From a gamma proteobacterium HTCC2207 (lineage in GTDB: Bacteria > Pseudomonadota > Gammaproteobacteria > Pseudomonadales > Porticoccaceae), in contig CH672397.1 in assembly GCA_000153445.1 (NCBI GenBank), forward strand, positions 80,020-144,019: 64,000 bases of DNA, in the 5' to 3' direction. A program made the translations under genes and the position numbers. Within the stretch, counting starts at the first letter, position 1, and each line of letters opens with the position of its first letter. This document shows, piece by piece, positions 27,576-36,448 of the stretch. The notes beneath the pieces were generated by a model that did not search any database, was not told the origin of the DNA, and worked only from the letters and a program-made list of their open reading frames with translations.

Positions 27576-28352
27576 ATGAAAATCCATCAGGTGTATACCG
27601 AAAGCGAACTGCGCAACTTCACTTATCTTATCGAGTTAGAGAATAACTCAGCGCTGGTTATCGATCCCTGGGATGCCGATGAGGTAAACACTCTGTTACA
27701 GCAAAAGCAGCTGCGTCTGCAGGCGATTATCAATACCCATGAGCACTGGGATCATATTCAAGGCAATAAGGCACTGGTGGCTGAACATGGCTGTGAGGTT
27801 TGGGCGCACAGTAATGGTCAGGGGAAGGTTCCTGGCTTGAGTCGTTTACTCACTGCCGGTGAACTGATCGATCTCGATGCTGGCGCACAGTTGCGGGTGC
27901 TGGATACACCCGGCCATACTTATGCCCATCTGTGTTTTTTGGTGCTCGAACAGGGCACGGCGGTGGCTGTTTTTACCGGTGACACATTATTCAATGCTGG
28001 AGTGGGGCACTGCCGTGGAGGTGATGTCGACTCGCTGTATCAGACTATATCTGAGCAATTTCATAGCCTCGATAACAATGTGTTGGTCTATCCCGGTCAT
28101 GACTATCTGGAGAATAACCTGCGTTTTACCCTCAGTGTGGAGCCGGATAATCAGCAGGCTCAGGCGTGGTTGCCTAGGGCCATGGCTGCAGATCCTACGG
28201 TGACACCTCTGGTTACCTGCATAGGCGATGAGCGGGAATTTAATAGCTTCTTTCGCTTGGGTAATGCACAGATTCGCGAGGGTTTAAACTCTATGGATGC
28301 AACCGATAAAGAGGTTTTTGTTAAGCTGCGGTCACTGCGCGACAATTGGTAG
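27576..28352 (+). CDS. gloB: Hydroxyacylglutathione hydrolase (glyoxalase II)
   Basis: 258 residues of the metallo-beta-lactamase fold. The binuclear metal motif is THEHWDH (about residues 54-60), with DTPGHTYAHLCF, FTGDTLFNAGVGHCRGG and YPGHDYLENNLRF supplying further ligands. The C-terminal helical domain ends in the family pattern FVKLRSLRDNW. It hydrolyses S-D-lactoylglutathione to D-lactate and glutathione in methylglyoxal detoxification. No partner gene is adjacent. Confidence 0.94.
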   Translation: MKIHQVYTESELRNFTYLIELENNSALVIDPWDADEVNTLLQQKQLRLQAIINTHEHWDHIQGNKALVAEHGCEVWAHSNGQGKVPGLSRLLTAGELIDLDAGAQLRVLDTPGHTYAHLCFLVLEQGTAVAVFTGDTLFNAGVGHCRGGDVDSLYQTISEQFHSLDNNVLVYPGHDYLENNLRFTLSVEPDNQQAQAWLPRAMAADPTVTPLVTCIGDEREFNSFFRLGNAQIREGLNSMDATDKEVFVKLRSLRDNW

Positions 28353-28412
28353 GGTGGCTAAACTCATAACTAGAAAACACATTAAATTATGTCTCTAAAT
28401 TATTGATTGAGT

Positions 28413-29651
28413 TTATTTTATAAGGTCAATTGCAATCATTATGGCAAAGCCAAAGCTGATTATCAGCCCAGTAATGGGTACAGCTATAGGCACCCGAATT
28501 CCCTTCTTCTCTGGCTGTTCTTCCGCCCTCAATTTGATCTGAACCAACGCTGTATTGACTACTACGGCGATGACTAAAATCATCAACGAGGTCGTTTCGG
28601 CGAGACTTTCAATGGCATAACTCAGAGCCAAAACAGAGACTAAAAGCATCACTAAAAGCGTGGCTTTGATTGGCGTTTGAGTGCGTGGATTGATCTCGGC
28701 CATAAAGTTTAACTGGGCGGGAATCATTGACTGACGGCTCATGCCATACAACACCCGCGAGGCCATAATCATCTGTATCAGGGCACCATTAACAATGGCT
28801 AGAATGCTGATCAGGCTAATCAGCGTTGCGTCTGATCCCGTTTTAGCGGCATAGATATACGTTAGTGGAGCACTCTGCTGACCGAGCTGCTCTGGCGGCA
28901 CAGTTAAGACTGCGGCAAGAGTCACTAGACAGTAAATCAATGTGGTCAGAATTAAGGTGATAATGATCGCCTTGGGCAGATTGTTCTCCACATCCACCAC
29001 TTCCTCAGCAACATTCACAATATCTTCGAAGCCAATAAAGGCATAAAAGGCGAGAAAGGATCCGCTGAGAATCCCCAACCACATCGCACTGTTTAGTCCC
29101 GGATTGAATTCATTAAGGCGCACTGGAAAGGTGGCGAGATCGCTGCGGGTGACCCAGACGATCAGTATCAAGCCGATTATCTCTATAACTGTGATCACTG
29201 CGGCGGTGATAACTGATTGGCCAATACCCCAAATGGCCAACAGTCCAAGGGCTGCGGTGACCGTGACAATGGCTATCCAGTCGGGGATCGAGACAAATAC
29301 CTGAAGGTAGCCGACAAAACCATTGGCCAGTGCAGCGGCTGAAATACAGCCATTGAGTATCACAAGCATTCCAATAACCACTGTCAGGCTCTTTTTGTTA
29401 AATGCCTGCTGCACATAGACTGCTTCGCCAGCGCTCTTGGGGTAGCGGCTAGAGAGTTCTGCGAAGGCGAGGGCGGTGAAGGCAGAGAGGAGCGCTGCGG
29501 CGACAAAAGACAGGGGCGCGAGCATGCCGGCCCGCGCCGCAACCTTACCCACAAGGGCGTAGATGCCGCCGCCAATAGTGGTCCCAAGACCATAGAGAAT
29601 CAACATTGGCAAGGTTAACGAGCGCCGAAGTTGGTTATCTGTACTGGGCAA
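28413..29651 (-). CDS. APC-superfamily amino acid permease
   Basis: A 412-residue membrane protein with about 12 hydrophobic segments. It starts LPMLILYGLGTTIGGGIYALVGKVAARAG, containing the GxG helix-break motif of the amino acid-polyamine-organocation family, and has FAELSSRYPKSAGEAVYVQ and AFYAFIGFEDIVNVAEEV. It should import an amino acid by proton symport. The substrate cannot be read from sequence. It stands alone between gloB (convergent) and the ECF sigma gene (divergent, about 260 bp). Confidence 0.88.
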   Translation of the reverse strand: MPSTDNQLRRSLTLPMLILYGLGTTIGGGIYALVGKVAARAGMLAPLSFVAAALLSAFTALAFAELSSRYPKSAGEAVYVQQAFNKKSLTVVIGMLVILNGCISAAALANGFVGYLQVFVSIPDWIAIVTVTAALGLLAIWGIGQSVITAAVITVIEIIGLILIVWVTRSDLATFPVRLNEFNPGLNSAMWLGILSGSFLAFYAFIGFEDIVNVAEEVVDVENNLPKAIIITLILTTLIYCLVTLAAVLTVPPEQLGQQSAPLTYIYAAKTGSDATLISLISILAIVNGALIQMIMASRVLYGMSRQSMIPAQLNFMAEINPRTQTPIKATLLVMLLVSVLALSYAIESLAETTSLMILVIAVVVNTALVQIKLRAEEQPEKKGIRVPIAVPITGLIISFGFAIMIAIDLIK

Positions 29652-29913
29652 AACGACCTCTCAAATATGGAATATCTGTGGAATATCAATGACTGGCTAT
29701 AAATTTATAGTAGACCAGATATCACCTTGCTTATGCGCTTTGAGGTGCTAATCGACTCCCCATCTTTAATAAATTATTCTGCGATAAGGTGGGGAATATG
29801 CTGCTTTTGGAGTCTTATAGAGTATGCCCTTGGTAAGGCAGACCAAAATAAGGATTATTTGGTAAATACTGGCCTCAGGATTGAGGTTAGAAAACGGATG
29901 TATAGGTGACAAG

Positions 29914-30552
29914 GTGAGTCATAAGCAGCAAGAGACAGAGCAGTTGGACCTGAGGGCGGAAAAGCAGATTCTGCTGGATCGGGATAGGCTCGAAATAGAG
30001 GGACTTATTTTGGATATGACAGCCGCAGGTGCGGGCATTACCCAGACCGAAATCGATCAACTATACAAAGATACATCCAATCAGTTACGTCGCCTTTTGG
30101 TGCGTAAGCTGGGTGATGAAGAGGGCGCCGAGGCGCTGGCTCAGGATACTTACCTGAAATTACTGCGTGTTAAGCACAATCAGGATGTTGGCGATCTGCG
30201 TCACTATTTGTTTAGCATGGCCGTGAGACTGGCTCTAAATGTGTTGCGCAAGCGCAAGATGGACAGTCAGTACTATGGCCAAAGGGAAAACCCGTCACGA
30301 CAACTCAGCCAGAATAGCTGCGCCTACCGTGTGTTACTCGATGAACTTAAGTGTGAAACATTAAAAGAGAGTATTGCGCAGCTGCCGGAAAAGACTCGCT
30401 ATATCTATCTGTTACACCAGTTTAAGCGTTTACCTGCCGATGAGATTGCACGGCACATGAATGCCTCTGAGGCGCTAATATCCACTCATATCGACTGCGC
30501 CAGGGGACAGACAGAGAAGGCTTTAACTGAATTTGTCTTGATGGATGTCTAA
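29914..30552 (+). CDS. ECF-type RNA polymerase sigma factor
   Basis: 212 residues. A region with sigma-2 features (LRRLLVRKLGDEEGAEALAQDTYLKLLRV, about residues 60-95) and a sigma-4 region (LPEKTRYIYLLHQFKRLPADEIARHMN, about 158-185) identify an ECF sigma factor. GTG 29914, preceded by AGGTG, is preferred, since the TTG at 29881 has no site. An extra Gln/Glu-rich stretch of about 45 residues precedes sigma-2. The downstream small membrane protein overlaps by 8 bases and is the only candidate anti-sigma partner. FecI-like regulation is possible, but no FecR or TonB receptor is adjacent. Confidence 0.82.
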   Translation: MSHKQQETEQLDLRAEKQILLDRDRLEIEGLILDMTAAGAGITQTEIDQLYKDTSNQLRRLLVRKLGDEEGAEALAQDTYLKLLRVKHNQDVGDLRHYLFSMAVRLALNVLRKRKMDSQYYGQRENPSRQLSQNSCAYRVLLDELKCETLKESIAQLPEKTRYIYLLHQFKRLPADEIARHMNASEALISTHIDCARGQTEKALTEFVLMDV

Positions 30553-30805
30553 TAAATGCACCACTGATAAGACGCGAGATGCACTGAAAAGTCTCGAACC
30601 CTGGGCCGATGACGAGATCGGCCGTCTAGAGAAGACCTTTGCTGCTCATCGCCGTTCCGATGATATAGCGGCCAGTGGCCCTGAATCACGGGGCTCTATA
30701 TTTGCGATCCCCTTTGGCGTTTTAACCAAGGAGGGTTTTGCGGCTGGTTTTCTCCTGGGTCTGATTTCTGGTCTGGCGTTATGGGCATTAGTTACCCGGT
30801 TCTAG
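30545..30805 (+). CDS. Small single-pass membrane protein downstream of ECF sigma factor
   Basis: 86 residues: a hydrophilic N-terminal half (about 1-55, charged, EPWADDEIGRLEKTFAAHRR) and one C-terminal transmembrane helix (about 62-84, GFAAGFLLGLISGLALWALV). It starts inside the end of the sigma gene, so the two are translated together. Position and topology (cytoplasmic head, membrane anchor) fit a minimal anti-sigma factor, though no zinc-binding HxxxCxxC motif of ZAS domains is present. Not recognised as a named family. Confidence 0.65.
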   Translation: MSNKCTTDKTRDALKSLEPWADDEIGRLEKTFAAHRRSDDIAASGPESRGSIFAIPFGVLTKEGFAAGFLLGLISGLALWALVTRF

Positions 30806-30929
30806 ATGCCGACTGCTGATTAAAACTACCACCTAATAGACTTATTTTAAGTACACTTGTGGCTCAAAGCTGCCGGTGCACACTGTACTGTTGTGAATAA
30901 AATACTCTGAGTTAAATAATAAAAATCCT

Positions 30930-32249
30930 ATGTTAAAAATCTTTAAAGATCGCAATTTCTTCATTTTTTGGTTTGGAGAGATGACCTCGGTGGTTGGCGA
31001 TCATATCAGTCTGCTGGCTTTCCCCTGGCTGGTGCTGCAGATGACCGGCAGCGCGCTAATGACCGGATTGGTATTTGCTGTGCAGGGTATTCCGCGAGCC
31101 GCCCTGATGCTTGCAGGGGGTGCGTTGGTCGACCGCTCTAGTCCGCGTCTGGTTATGATGTTGAGCAATGCGGCGCGCCTGGTTATGGTGCTGGGCCTTG
31201 CTTACATGATTACCTATGATCTGGTGAACCTGACCAATGTGTTTGTGATCGCATTTTTGTTTGGCATAGCGGACGCTTTTTTCTATCCAGCGAGTACCTC
31301 GATATTACCCAGTATTGTGCCCAGAAGTATGCTTCGAGAGGGCAATGCAGTACTGCAAGTCACCCTTCATTTGGGCATGACCGCAGGTCCCGTATTAGCC
31401 GGTTTAATTATTGCCGGTGAACTCAATAGCTTATCCCATGAGCCAATTGGGTCTAATGCTGAATCTCTCGGAACTGGACTGAGCGATGCTTATGAAAAAG
31501 ATCGAGAGGGTTTGGCGCGAGCCTTTTTTGTCGATGCCATAACCTTTGCGCTGTCACTGATATCACTGTTTTTTGTCAAAGCGCGGCAGCTTGGTGGCGA
31601 TCAAAAGTCTGAACGCGAGGAGTCTCTGTACCGTGAAATCAAAGTGGCGGTGCAATGGGTTGTTTCGATTCCCGCGGTGCGCCTCGGTTTTATGGGTATG
31701 GCAATTATCCACTTTTTGTTTATGCCGGTTATCTATGTGGGTCTGCCGGTCTTGGCCAAGTCGCGGTTTGCCGACGGTGCCTATGTCTATGGCCTTGAAC
31801 TCGCCGCCTATGGGCTTGGCGCACTTTTGGGCGCCACCTTAAGCGGCTTGCTGCGCAGCCCCAGTAATCGCAATTTAATTCCACTGATGTTTGGCGCGTT
31901 TATCTACAGTGGGGCAAGCCTGGGCCTTGTTGTCTGGTACGAACCCTATTGGTGGGCAATGCTGCTGTTCTTTTTTGCAGGGATTTTTGATAGCTATATG
32001 TATGTTCACTTTAATACTTGGATACAGCGTATTTGCCCAGAACAACTCCTGGGTCGAGTGATGAGTATTTTAATGTTTATGTCGGTGGGGTTGGTGCCGG
32101 TAGGTAATGCGGTAATTGGTTTTGCGCTGGATTGGAATCTGTTGGCAACTCTGGTTGGCGTCTCGGCCACTATAGTGGTGATCTGCGCAGCGATAGCTCT
32201 CAATCCGCGAGCTCGACAGGTGCAAGCGGATAAAGTCGCCAGCCCTTAA
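30930..32249 (+). CDS. MFS transporter (MFS_3 / EntS-like)
   Basis: 439 residues with about 12 membrane segments. The start MLKIFKDRNFFIFWFGEMTSVVGDHI and GGALVDRSSPRLVMM after TM2 are typical of the MFS_3 group that includes enterobactin exporter EntS and macrolide efflux proteins. A hydrophilic insert (about 165-195) joins the two halves. It probably exports a small molecule by proton antiport. It lies 125 bp after the sigma/membrane-protein pair in the same direction, so it may be their target or just a neighbour. Confidence 0.85.
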   Translation: MLKIFKDRNFFIFWFGEMTSVVGDHISLLAFPWLVLQMTGSALMTGLVFAVQGIPRAALMLAGGALVDRSSPRLVMMLSNAARLVMVLGLAYMITYDLVNLTNVFVIAFLFGIADAFFYPASTSILPSIVPRSMLREGNAVLQVTLHLGMTAGPVLAGLIIAGELNSLSHEPIGSNAESLGTGLSDAYEKDREGLARAFFVDAITFALSLISLFFVKARQLGGDQKSEREESLYREIKVAVQWVVSIPAVRLGFMGMAIIHFLFMPVIYVGLPVLAKSRFADGAYVYGLELAAYGLGALLGATLSGLLRSPSNRNLIPLMFGAFIYSGASLGLVVWYEPYWWAMLLFFFAGIFDSYMYVHFNTWIQRICPEQLLGRVMSILMFMSVGLVPVGNAVIGFALDWNLLATLVGVSATIVVICAAIALNPRARQVQADKVASP

Positions 32250-32297
32250 GCGGGCTGACGACTCTAGTCTTTAACCGATTTTTTGCCTTAGGTGTTG

Positions 32298-33131
32298 TTA
32301 ACTTTGGTATTCGGTATTAACCACTACCACATCCACATCCAAACCTGAAATAACCCGCTCAGCTGTATTGCCTCTGCGCGTGGCAGTTTGGCCGGTCTGA
32401 CCCAGGGTGCCCATAATCACTAGATCGGCATCAATCTCTTTGGCGGTCTTGGCTACTGCTTCATCTGTATATCCTGGCACTACATGAATATTCTTCGATG
32501 GCAGATCAGCCTCTTTGGCTAACTTGCCGCGGTCTGGATAATTCATGGAGTCTTTCCAAGCATTAACCACATGTAGCTCCGCGCCATAGTGCTCGGCAAG
32601 CCATTTACCGCGCGCTAGGACATTGGCATTTAAGAGCGTTTGCTGATCGCCAATGGCCTGAAAGTTAACGGCAGCCAAAATCGTTTTACGCTGCTCGGCG
32701 GCCCCGGGACGCACTAGAATAACCGGGCAGGTGGCTTTCTTGAGCACTTTCCATTTTGACTCGGAAAAGGTGAGTCGCAGTGAATGTTTTTTCTTCTTCT
32801 GGATCGGCAGCAGAATCATATCTGCGCCAAAACGGTTGGCGGATTTAAGAATTGATCGCTGCCATTCGCTAGACCAAGAAATTTCGATCTGATAATCCAG
32901 CCCTTCTTCCTTCAATGGTCCGTGGATCTCATCTTCAAACCACTGGCTGTTTTTAAATAAAGAGTCATTAGTAGCTCTGGTGTCGATGCTCTCGCTATCT
33001 ACAGCTACAAACACATAGAGTGTCGGCGCCTTGGTGCGAAAGCGAGCCGTAATAATGGCGCGCTGCAGGGCGATATGCTCGCTGGCGGTAGGATCTACGA
33101 CGACAAAGACTCTTTCTTGGTCTGACTTCAT
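32298..33131 (-). CDS. Tandem universal stress protein (two UspA domains)
   Basis: 277 residues with two Usp domains. Domain 1 (about 5-135) contains VFVVVDPTASEH and PVILVRPG. Domain 2 (about 140-275) has TILAAVNFQ and the ATP-binding-like loop DLVIMGTLGQTG...RGNTAERVISGLDVDVVVV. This arrangement resembles UspE. ATG 33131, with AAGGAG upstream, is chosen over an ATG further 5'. A tandem 11-bp repeat lies in its leader at 33172-33215. Confidence 0.9.
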   Translation of the reverse strand: MKSDQERVFVVVDPTASEHIALQRAIITARFRTKAPTLYVFVAVDSESIDTRATNDSLFKNSQWFEDEIHGPLKEEGLDYQIEISWSSEWQRSILKSANRFGADMILLPIQKKKKHSLRLTFSESKWKVLKKATCPVILVRPGAAEQRKTILAAVNFQAIGDQQTLLNANVLARGKWLAEHYGAELHVVNAWKDSMNYPDRGKLAKEADLPSKNIHVVPGYTDEAVAKTAKEIDADLVIMGTLGQTGQTATRRGNTAERVISGLDVDVVVVNTEYQS

Positions 33132-33171
33132 GTTTTGCTCCTTGTTGGTTGTGCTTTTTATAGCGCTTCTC

Positions 33172-33215
33172 AAAGTACTGCTAAGGTGCTGCTAAAGTAC
33201 TCCTAAGGTACTGCT
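33172..33215. repeat. 11-bp tandem repeat (x4) upstream of the Usp gene
   Basis: Units AAAGTACTGCT, AAGGTGCTGCT, AAAGTACTCCT, AAGGTACTGCT. It lies 40 bp upstream of the minus-strand Usp start. The remaining 300 bp to the carboxyltransferase start (33216-33515) hold no clear gene or promoter hexamers. Confidence 0.85.
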
Positions 33216-33515
33216 AAAGGGAGGGGGATAAAAATCGTTGCTCTTACTAAAAAATTATAGAACAGCAGCCCTAGTAACGTTAACTATATATGATACTTTA
33301 TTAGTTGATGATTAGATCGTTGCGCACATCAGTTCGAGGATAAAGTTGCGATTGCTCGGCCGCCTCACTTACACTTGAGGGGTTTTTGAAAGCCAGTTTA
33401 AATGGCTCTTTAATACCAAACCAAGGCATCCTGAAGCCATTGTGGCATGAGGTAAAAGCTGCCATAAAAAATAATAAAAGTGCCGGAGTGCACGAATAAA
33501 AGGATATTCAACACT

Positions 33516-35303
33516 GTGAACAATTCAGTCTTGCAGATTACTTCTCCATTGGCAGCAGCAGTGGTTAGCGTCGAGGTTAAACTCGGAGATCAGGTGTTTA
33601 AAGGCCAGCCATTGGCCAACCTTGAGTCAATGAAGATGCAAACGCTGGTAACGGCCCCTGAAAATGCTGTGATCACAGCGGTTTTGGTCGCCAGTGGCGA
33701 TACGATTCAGGCGGGGCAGCTGTTGTTTGAAATCGAGGCTGGTAGTGCGACGTCTGAGTCCACTGAACAGGTGGTGTCAGAACCCCTAGGCTCTGGCACT
33801 CTACTTGATGATCTGCAAACTCAATTAGCTTATTCATCCGACGCTGCGCGCCCGAATGCCATTCAGCGTCGGCACAAAAAGGGCTATCGTAGCGCCCGTG
33901 AGAACCTCGCTGACCTTTGCGACCAGAACTCCTTTGTTGAATATGGTCAGCTCGCCGTCGCCGCTCAGCGCGGCCGCAAAGACGCCGACTCCTTAAAGTT
34001 AGAAACCCCTGCCGATGGCGTAATCACCGGTCTGGCAACAATCAACAGTGCTGAGTTTGGTGTTCAGGCCAGCCAGGTCGCCGTGATCCTCAACGACTAC
34101 TCGGTGCTCGCTGGCAGTCAGGGTTATTTTCACCATAAAAAGATTGATCGCATACTGGATCAGGCCGGTAAAGTCGGTCTGCCCGTGGTGATGTACACCG
34201 AGGGCGGTGGCGGTCGACCCGGGGATACTGACGTTAAAACTCAGATCGCCGGTTTAGATGTGCCGACCTTCGCGCGCTGGGCAAGTCTCAGCGGCCAGGT
34301 ACCCCTGATTGCGGTGAATAATGGCTACTGCTTTGCCGGGAATGCCGCGCTGTTTGGCTGTGCTGATATTCGTATTGCCACAAAAACCTCATGGATCGGT
34401 ATGGCGGGCCCAGCGATGATTGAGGGCGGTGGACTGGGTAGCTTCGCTCCAACAGAGATTGGGCCAATTGATATTCAAACTGAAAATGGGGTGGTCGATC
34501 TGGTGGCCGATAACGAGGCTCATGCCACGCAATTGGCACAGCAATGTCTGGGTTATTTTCAAGGGGATATGCATGCCTGGGACAGCGCTGACCAAGCTGA
34601 GTTGCGTGAAATGATGCCCTTGGATCGGCGCTTTGTTTACGATATCCGCTCGATTATTGAGCGCCTTGTGGACACCGATAGCTTTATTGAATTATCCCAG
34701 CCCTACGGCCCCGGTATTGTCACCGGTTTTATTCGTATTGAAGGCGTGGCTATGGGTTTAATCGCCAATGACTGCCGTGTGCTGGGCGGTGCGCTTGACG
34801 CTGAGGCCGCTGATAAGGCTGCGCGCTTTATCACCCTCTGTGATCAGTTCTCGATCCCACTCCTATCACTCTGTGATACGCCGGGCTTTATGGTTGGTCC
34901 CGCCAGTGAAGAGCAGGCAGCCGCGCGACGCATGGCCAATCTATTTATCGCGGGCGCCAAAATCAGCGTGCCGCTGGTTACCATTTTCCTGCGTAAAGGC
35001 TATGGCTTGGGTGCCATGGCAATGGCGGGTGGCAGCTTTCATCATCCCCGTTTTAGCGCTGCGTGGCCCGCCGGTGAATTTGGTGCCATGGGGCTTGAAG
35101 GGGCAGTGCGTCTAGGCTTTAAGAAAGAGTTGGCAGCAGAGACTGATGAGGCTGCCCGGGAAGTATTGTTTAATAAATTGGTCGATAATATGTATCAATT
35201 GGGCAAGGCCACCGAAGCGGCAGCGCATTTGGAAATTGATGCAGTGATTGACCCAGCTGATACTCGAGCTGTGATTGTCAGAGCGCTTGGGATTAGCGAC
35301 TGA
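33516..35303 (+). CDS. Biotinyl carrier - carboxyltransferase fusion (acyl-CoA carboxylase subunit)
   Basis: 595 residues. An N-terminal biotinyl domain (about 1-75) has the biotinylation motif ESMKM with K40 as target. After a linker, the rest is a complete carboxyltransferase resembling AccD/AccA or propionyl-CoA carboxylase beta chains: VMYTEGGGGRPGD, VNNGYCFAGNAALFGCAD, GGALDAEAADKAARFI, SLCDTPGFMVGPASEE and RKGYGLGAMAMAGG. No biotin carboxylase gene lies nearby, so the ATP-using subunit must be elsewhere. Substrate unknown. GTG 33516 with AGGA 11 bases upstream is chosen, since GTG 33480 lacks a site. Confidence 0.86.
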   Translation: MNNSVLQITSPLAAAVVSVEVKLGDQVFKGQPLANLESMKMQTLVTAPENAVITAVLVASGDTIQAGQLLFEIEAGSATSESTEQVVSEPLGSGTLLDDLQTQLAYSSDAARPNAIQRRHKKGYRSARENLADLCDQNSFVEYGQLAVAAQRGRKDADSLKLETPADGVITGLATINSAEFGVQASQVAVILNDYSVLAGSQGYFHHKKIDRILDQAGKVGLPVVMYTEGGGGRPGDTDVKTQIAGLDVPTFARWASLSGQVPLIAVNNGYCFAGNAALFGCADIRIATKTSWIGMAGPAMIEGGGLGSFAPTEIGPIDIQTENGVVDLVADNEAHATQLAQQCLGYFQGDMHAWDSADQAELREMMPLDRRFVYDIRSIIERLVDTDSFIELSQPYGPGIVTGFIRIEGVAMGLIANDCRVLGGALDAEAADKAARFITLCDQFSIPLLSLCDTPGFMVGPASEEQAAARRMANLFIAGAKISVPLVTIFLRKGYGLGAMAMAGGSFHHPRFSAAWPAGEFGAMGLEGAVRLGFKKELAAETDEAAREVLFNKLVDNMYQLGKATEAAAHLEIDAVIDPADTRAVIVRALGISD

Positions 35304-35315
35304 CTGTTTTGATCA

Positions 35316-35338
35316 CTCGCCGCTGAGAAGGCGGCGAG
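35316..35338. terminator. Hairpin between carboxyltransferase fusion and yebC
   Basis: Perfect 8-bp GC stem CTCGCCGC / GCGGCGAG with a 7-base loop, 13 bp after the stop of the carboxyltransferase gene and facing convergent yebC. No T-run follows, so intrinsic termination is doubtful. Confidence 0.4.
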
Positions 35339-35362
35339 GAGCTAGCGTTGGGGTGTAGGTTT

Positions 35363-35450
35363 GGTTAGCGCGTAAATTTGGCTCTTAAAATTAGCGCGTA
35401 AATTTAGCTCGCAAAACTAGCTCGTAAAACTAGCTCGTAAAACTAGCTCG
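35363..35450 (-). repeat. 13-bp tandem repeat (x6.8) starting at the yebC stop codon
   Basis: On the plus strand the units are, from 35438-35450 backwards, TAAAACTAGCTCG twice, CAAAACTAGCTCG, TAAATTTAGCTCG, TAAAATTAGCGCG, TAAATTTGGCTCT and a partial GGTTAGCGCG. On the minus strand each unit carries CGAGCTAG or CGAGCTAA, and the first TAG (35443-35445) is the yebC stop. Divergence grows with distance from the gene. Confidence 0.92.
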
Positions 35451-36162
35451 GTTCAACATTGTGGTAAATATCCTGCACATCATCCAGATCGTTGAGCATA
35501 GCCATAAAGCGCTCAAACATCTCCACATCATCGCCCGTTACAGGTGCCGTATTCTGGGCGATAAACTGAATTTCATCCACTTCGTAGTCGATTTCACCAA
35601 AGGCTTCGGCAAGGGCTTGCTTGGCTTTAAAGGATTCTGTGTGAGGGGCAAACACGGTCAACATGCCGTCTTCGTTTTCTAAGTCTATAACATCCACATC
35701 GCTCATCAGCAGGGCGTCCAATACCGCCTCTTCATCTTGGCCGGCAAACATCAGGATACTCAGATGATCAAACATATGGCTCACCGAGCCCTGAGTACCA
35801 ATTTTGGTTTTGGTCTTGGTAAAGCACTGGCGCACATCGCCAAAGGTACGGTTGGGATTATCGGTTAAGCATTCGATAATCACCATGCAGTTGCCGGGGC
35901 CATAGCCTTCATAGCGCGCCAACTCGAAATTCTCACCAGCACCACCCTTGGCTTTTTCAATGGCTTTATCGATCACATGGGTTGGCACCTGATCCTTTTT
36001 TGCCCGCTCAATAAGACTGCGCAGGGTAAGGTTACCAGAGGGGTCGAGACCGCCGGCTTTGGCGCAGACATAGATCTCGCGTCCATATTTGCTGTACACC
36101 TTAGCTTTGGCATCTGAGGTCTTTGCCATTGAGTCTTTACGGTTTTGGTATGCTCTGCCCAT
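35443..36162 (-). CDS. YebC/PmpR-family protein (YeeN-type), translation-associated
   Basis: 239 residues of the YebC/TACO1 family: start [30 protein letters not shown], then [43 protein letters not shown] and GSVSHMFDH. Recent work links the family to translation of difficult, proline-containing sequences, while older annotation calls it a transcriptional regulator. The MGRAYQ start marks the YeeN-like branch, distinct from the YebC next to ruvC in many genomes. The C-terminus (NVEPS) ends inside a tandem repeat. Confidence 0.92.
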   Translation of the reverse strand: MGRAYQNRKDSMAKTSDAKAKVYSKYGREIYVCAKAGGLDPSGNLTLRSLIERAKKDQVPTHVIDKAIEKAKGGAGENFELARYEGYGPGNCMVIIECLTDNPNRTFGDVRQCFTKTKTKIGTQGSVSHMFDHLSILMFAGQDEEAVLDALLMSDVDVIDLENEDGMLTVFAPHTESFKAKQALAEAFGEIDYEVDEIQFIAQNTAPVTGDDVEMFERFMAMLNDLDDVQDIYHNVEPS

Positions 36163-36302
36163 GTCTCATTCCAGTCCTTCGAGTTTAAGCCCGCAATTCT
36201 ACAACAGCCTGAGGCTTAGAGCATTTAAAAATCCTAGATCGGACCAAGAATCTTAGGGAAATAGAACCGCTGAGTAGTCAGCCGAAAGGCTTATTGAGGT
36301 AA

Positions 36303-36332
36303 AGAGATCCTTCGGCTGCGCTCAGGATTACA
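36303..36332. repeat. Half copy of the REP-like repeat
   Basis: AGAGATCCTTCGGCTGCGCTC followed by AGGATTACAG is one arm of the dispersed palindrome at 6592. It lies in the 286-bp gap between yebC and the Gate-domain protein. No gene is seen in the gap. Confidence 0.6.
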
Positions 36333-36448
36333 GAGTAGGTTCTGAGATATCAGTAACGGTCTTAGAATTGCTTGATCGCTGCGCTCTTTGGTGATGACAG
36401 GTGACTGTGTATCTCAGAGCTTGCCGTGGCTAGTGGCGTTGATGTTTT

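Noticed and set aside
35363..35450. Possible CRISPR array
   Set aside because: Units are 13 bp in direct tandem with no spacers and no cas genes. The same holds for the other short arrays.
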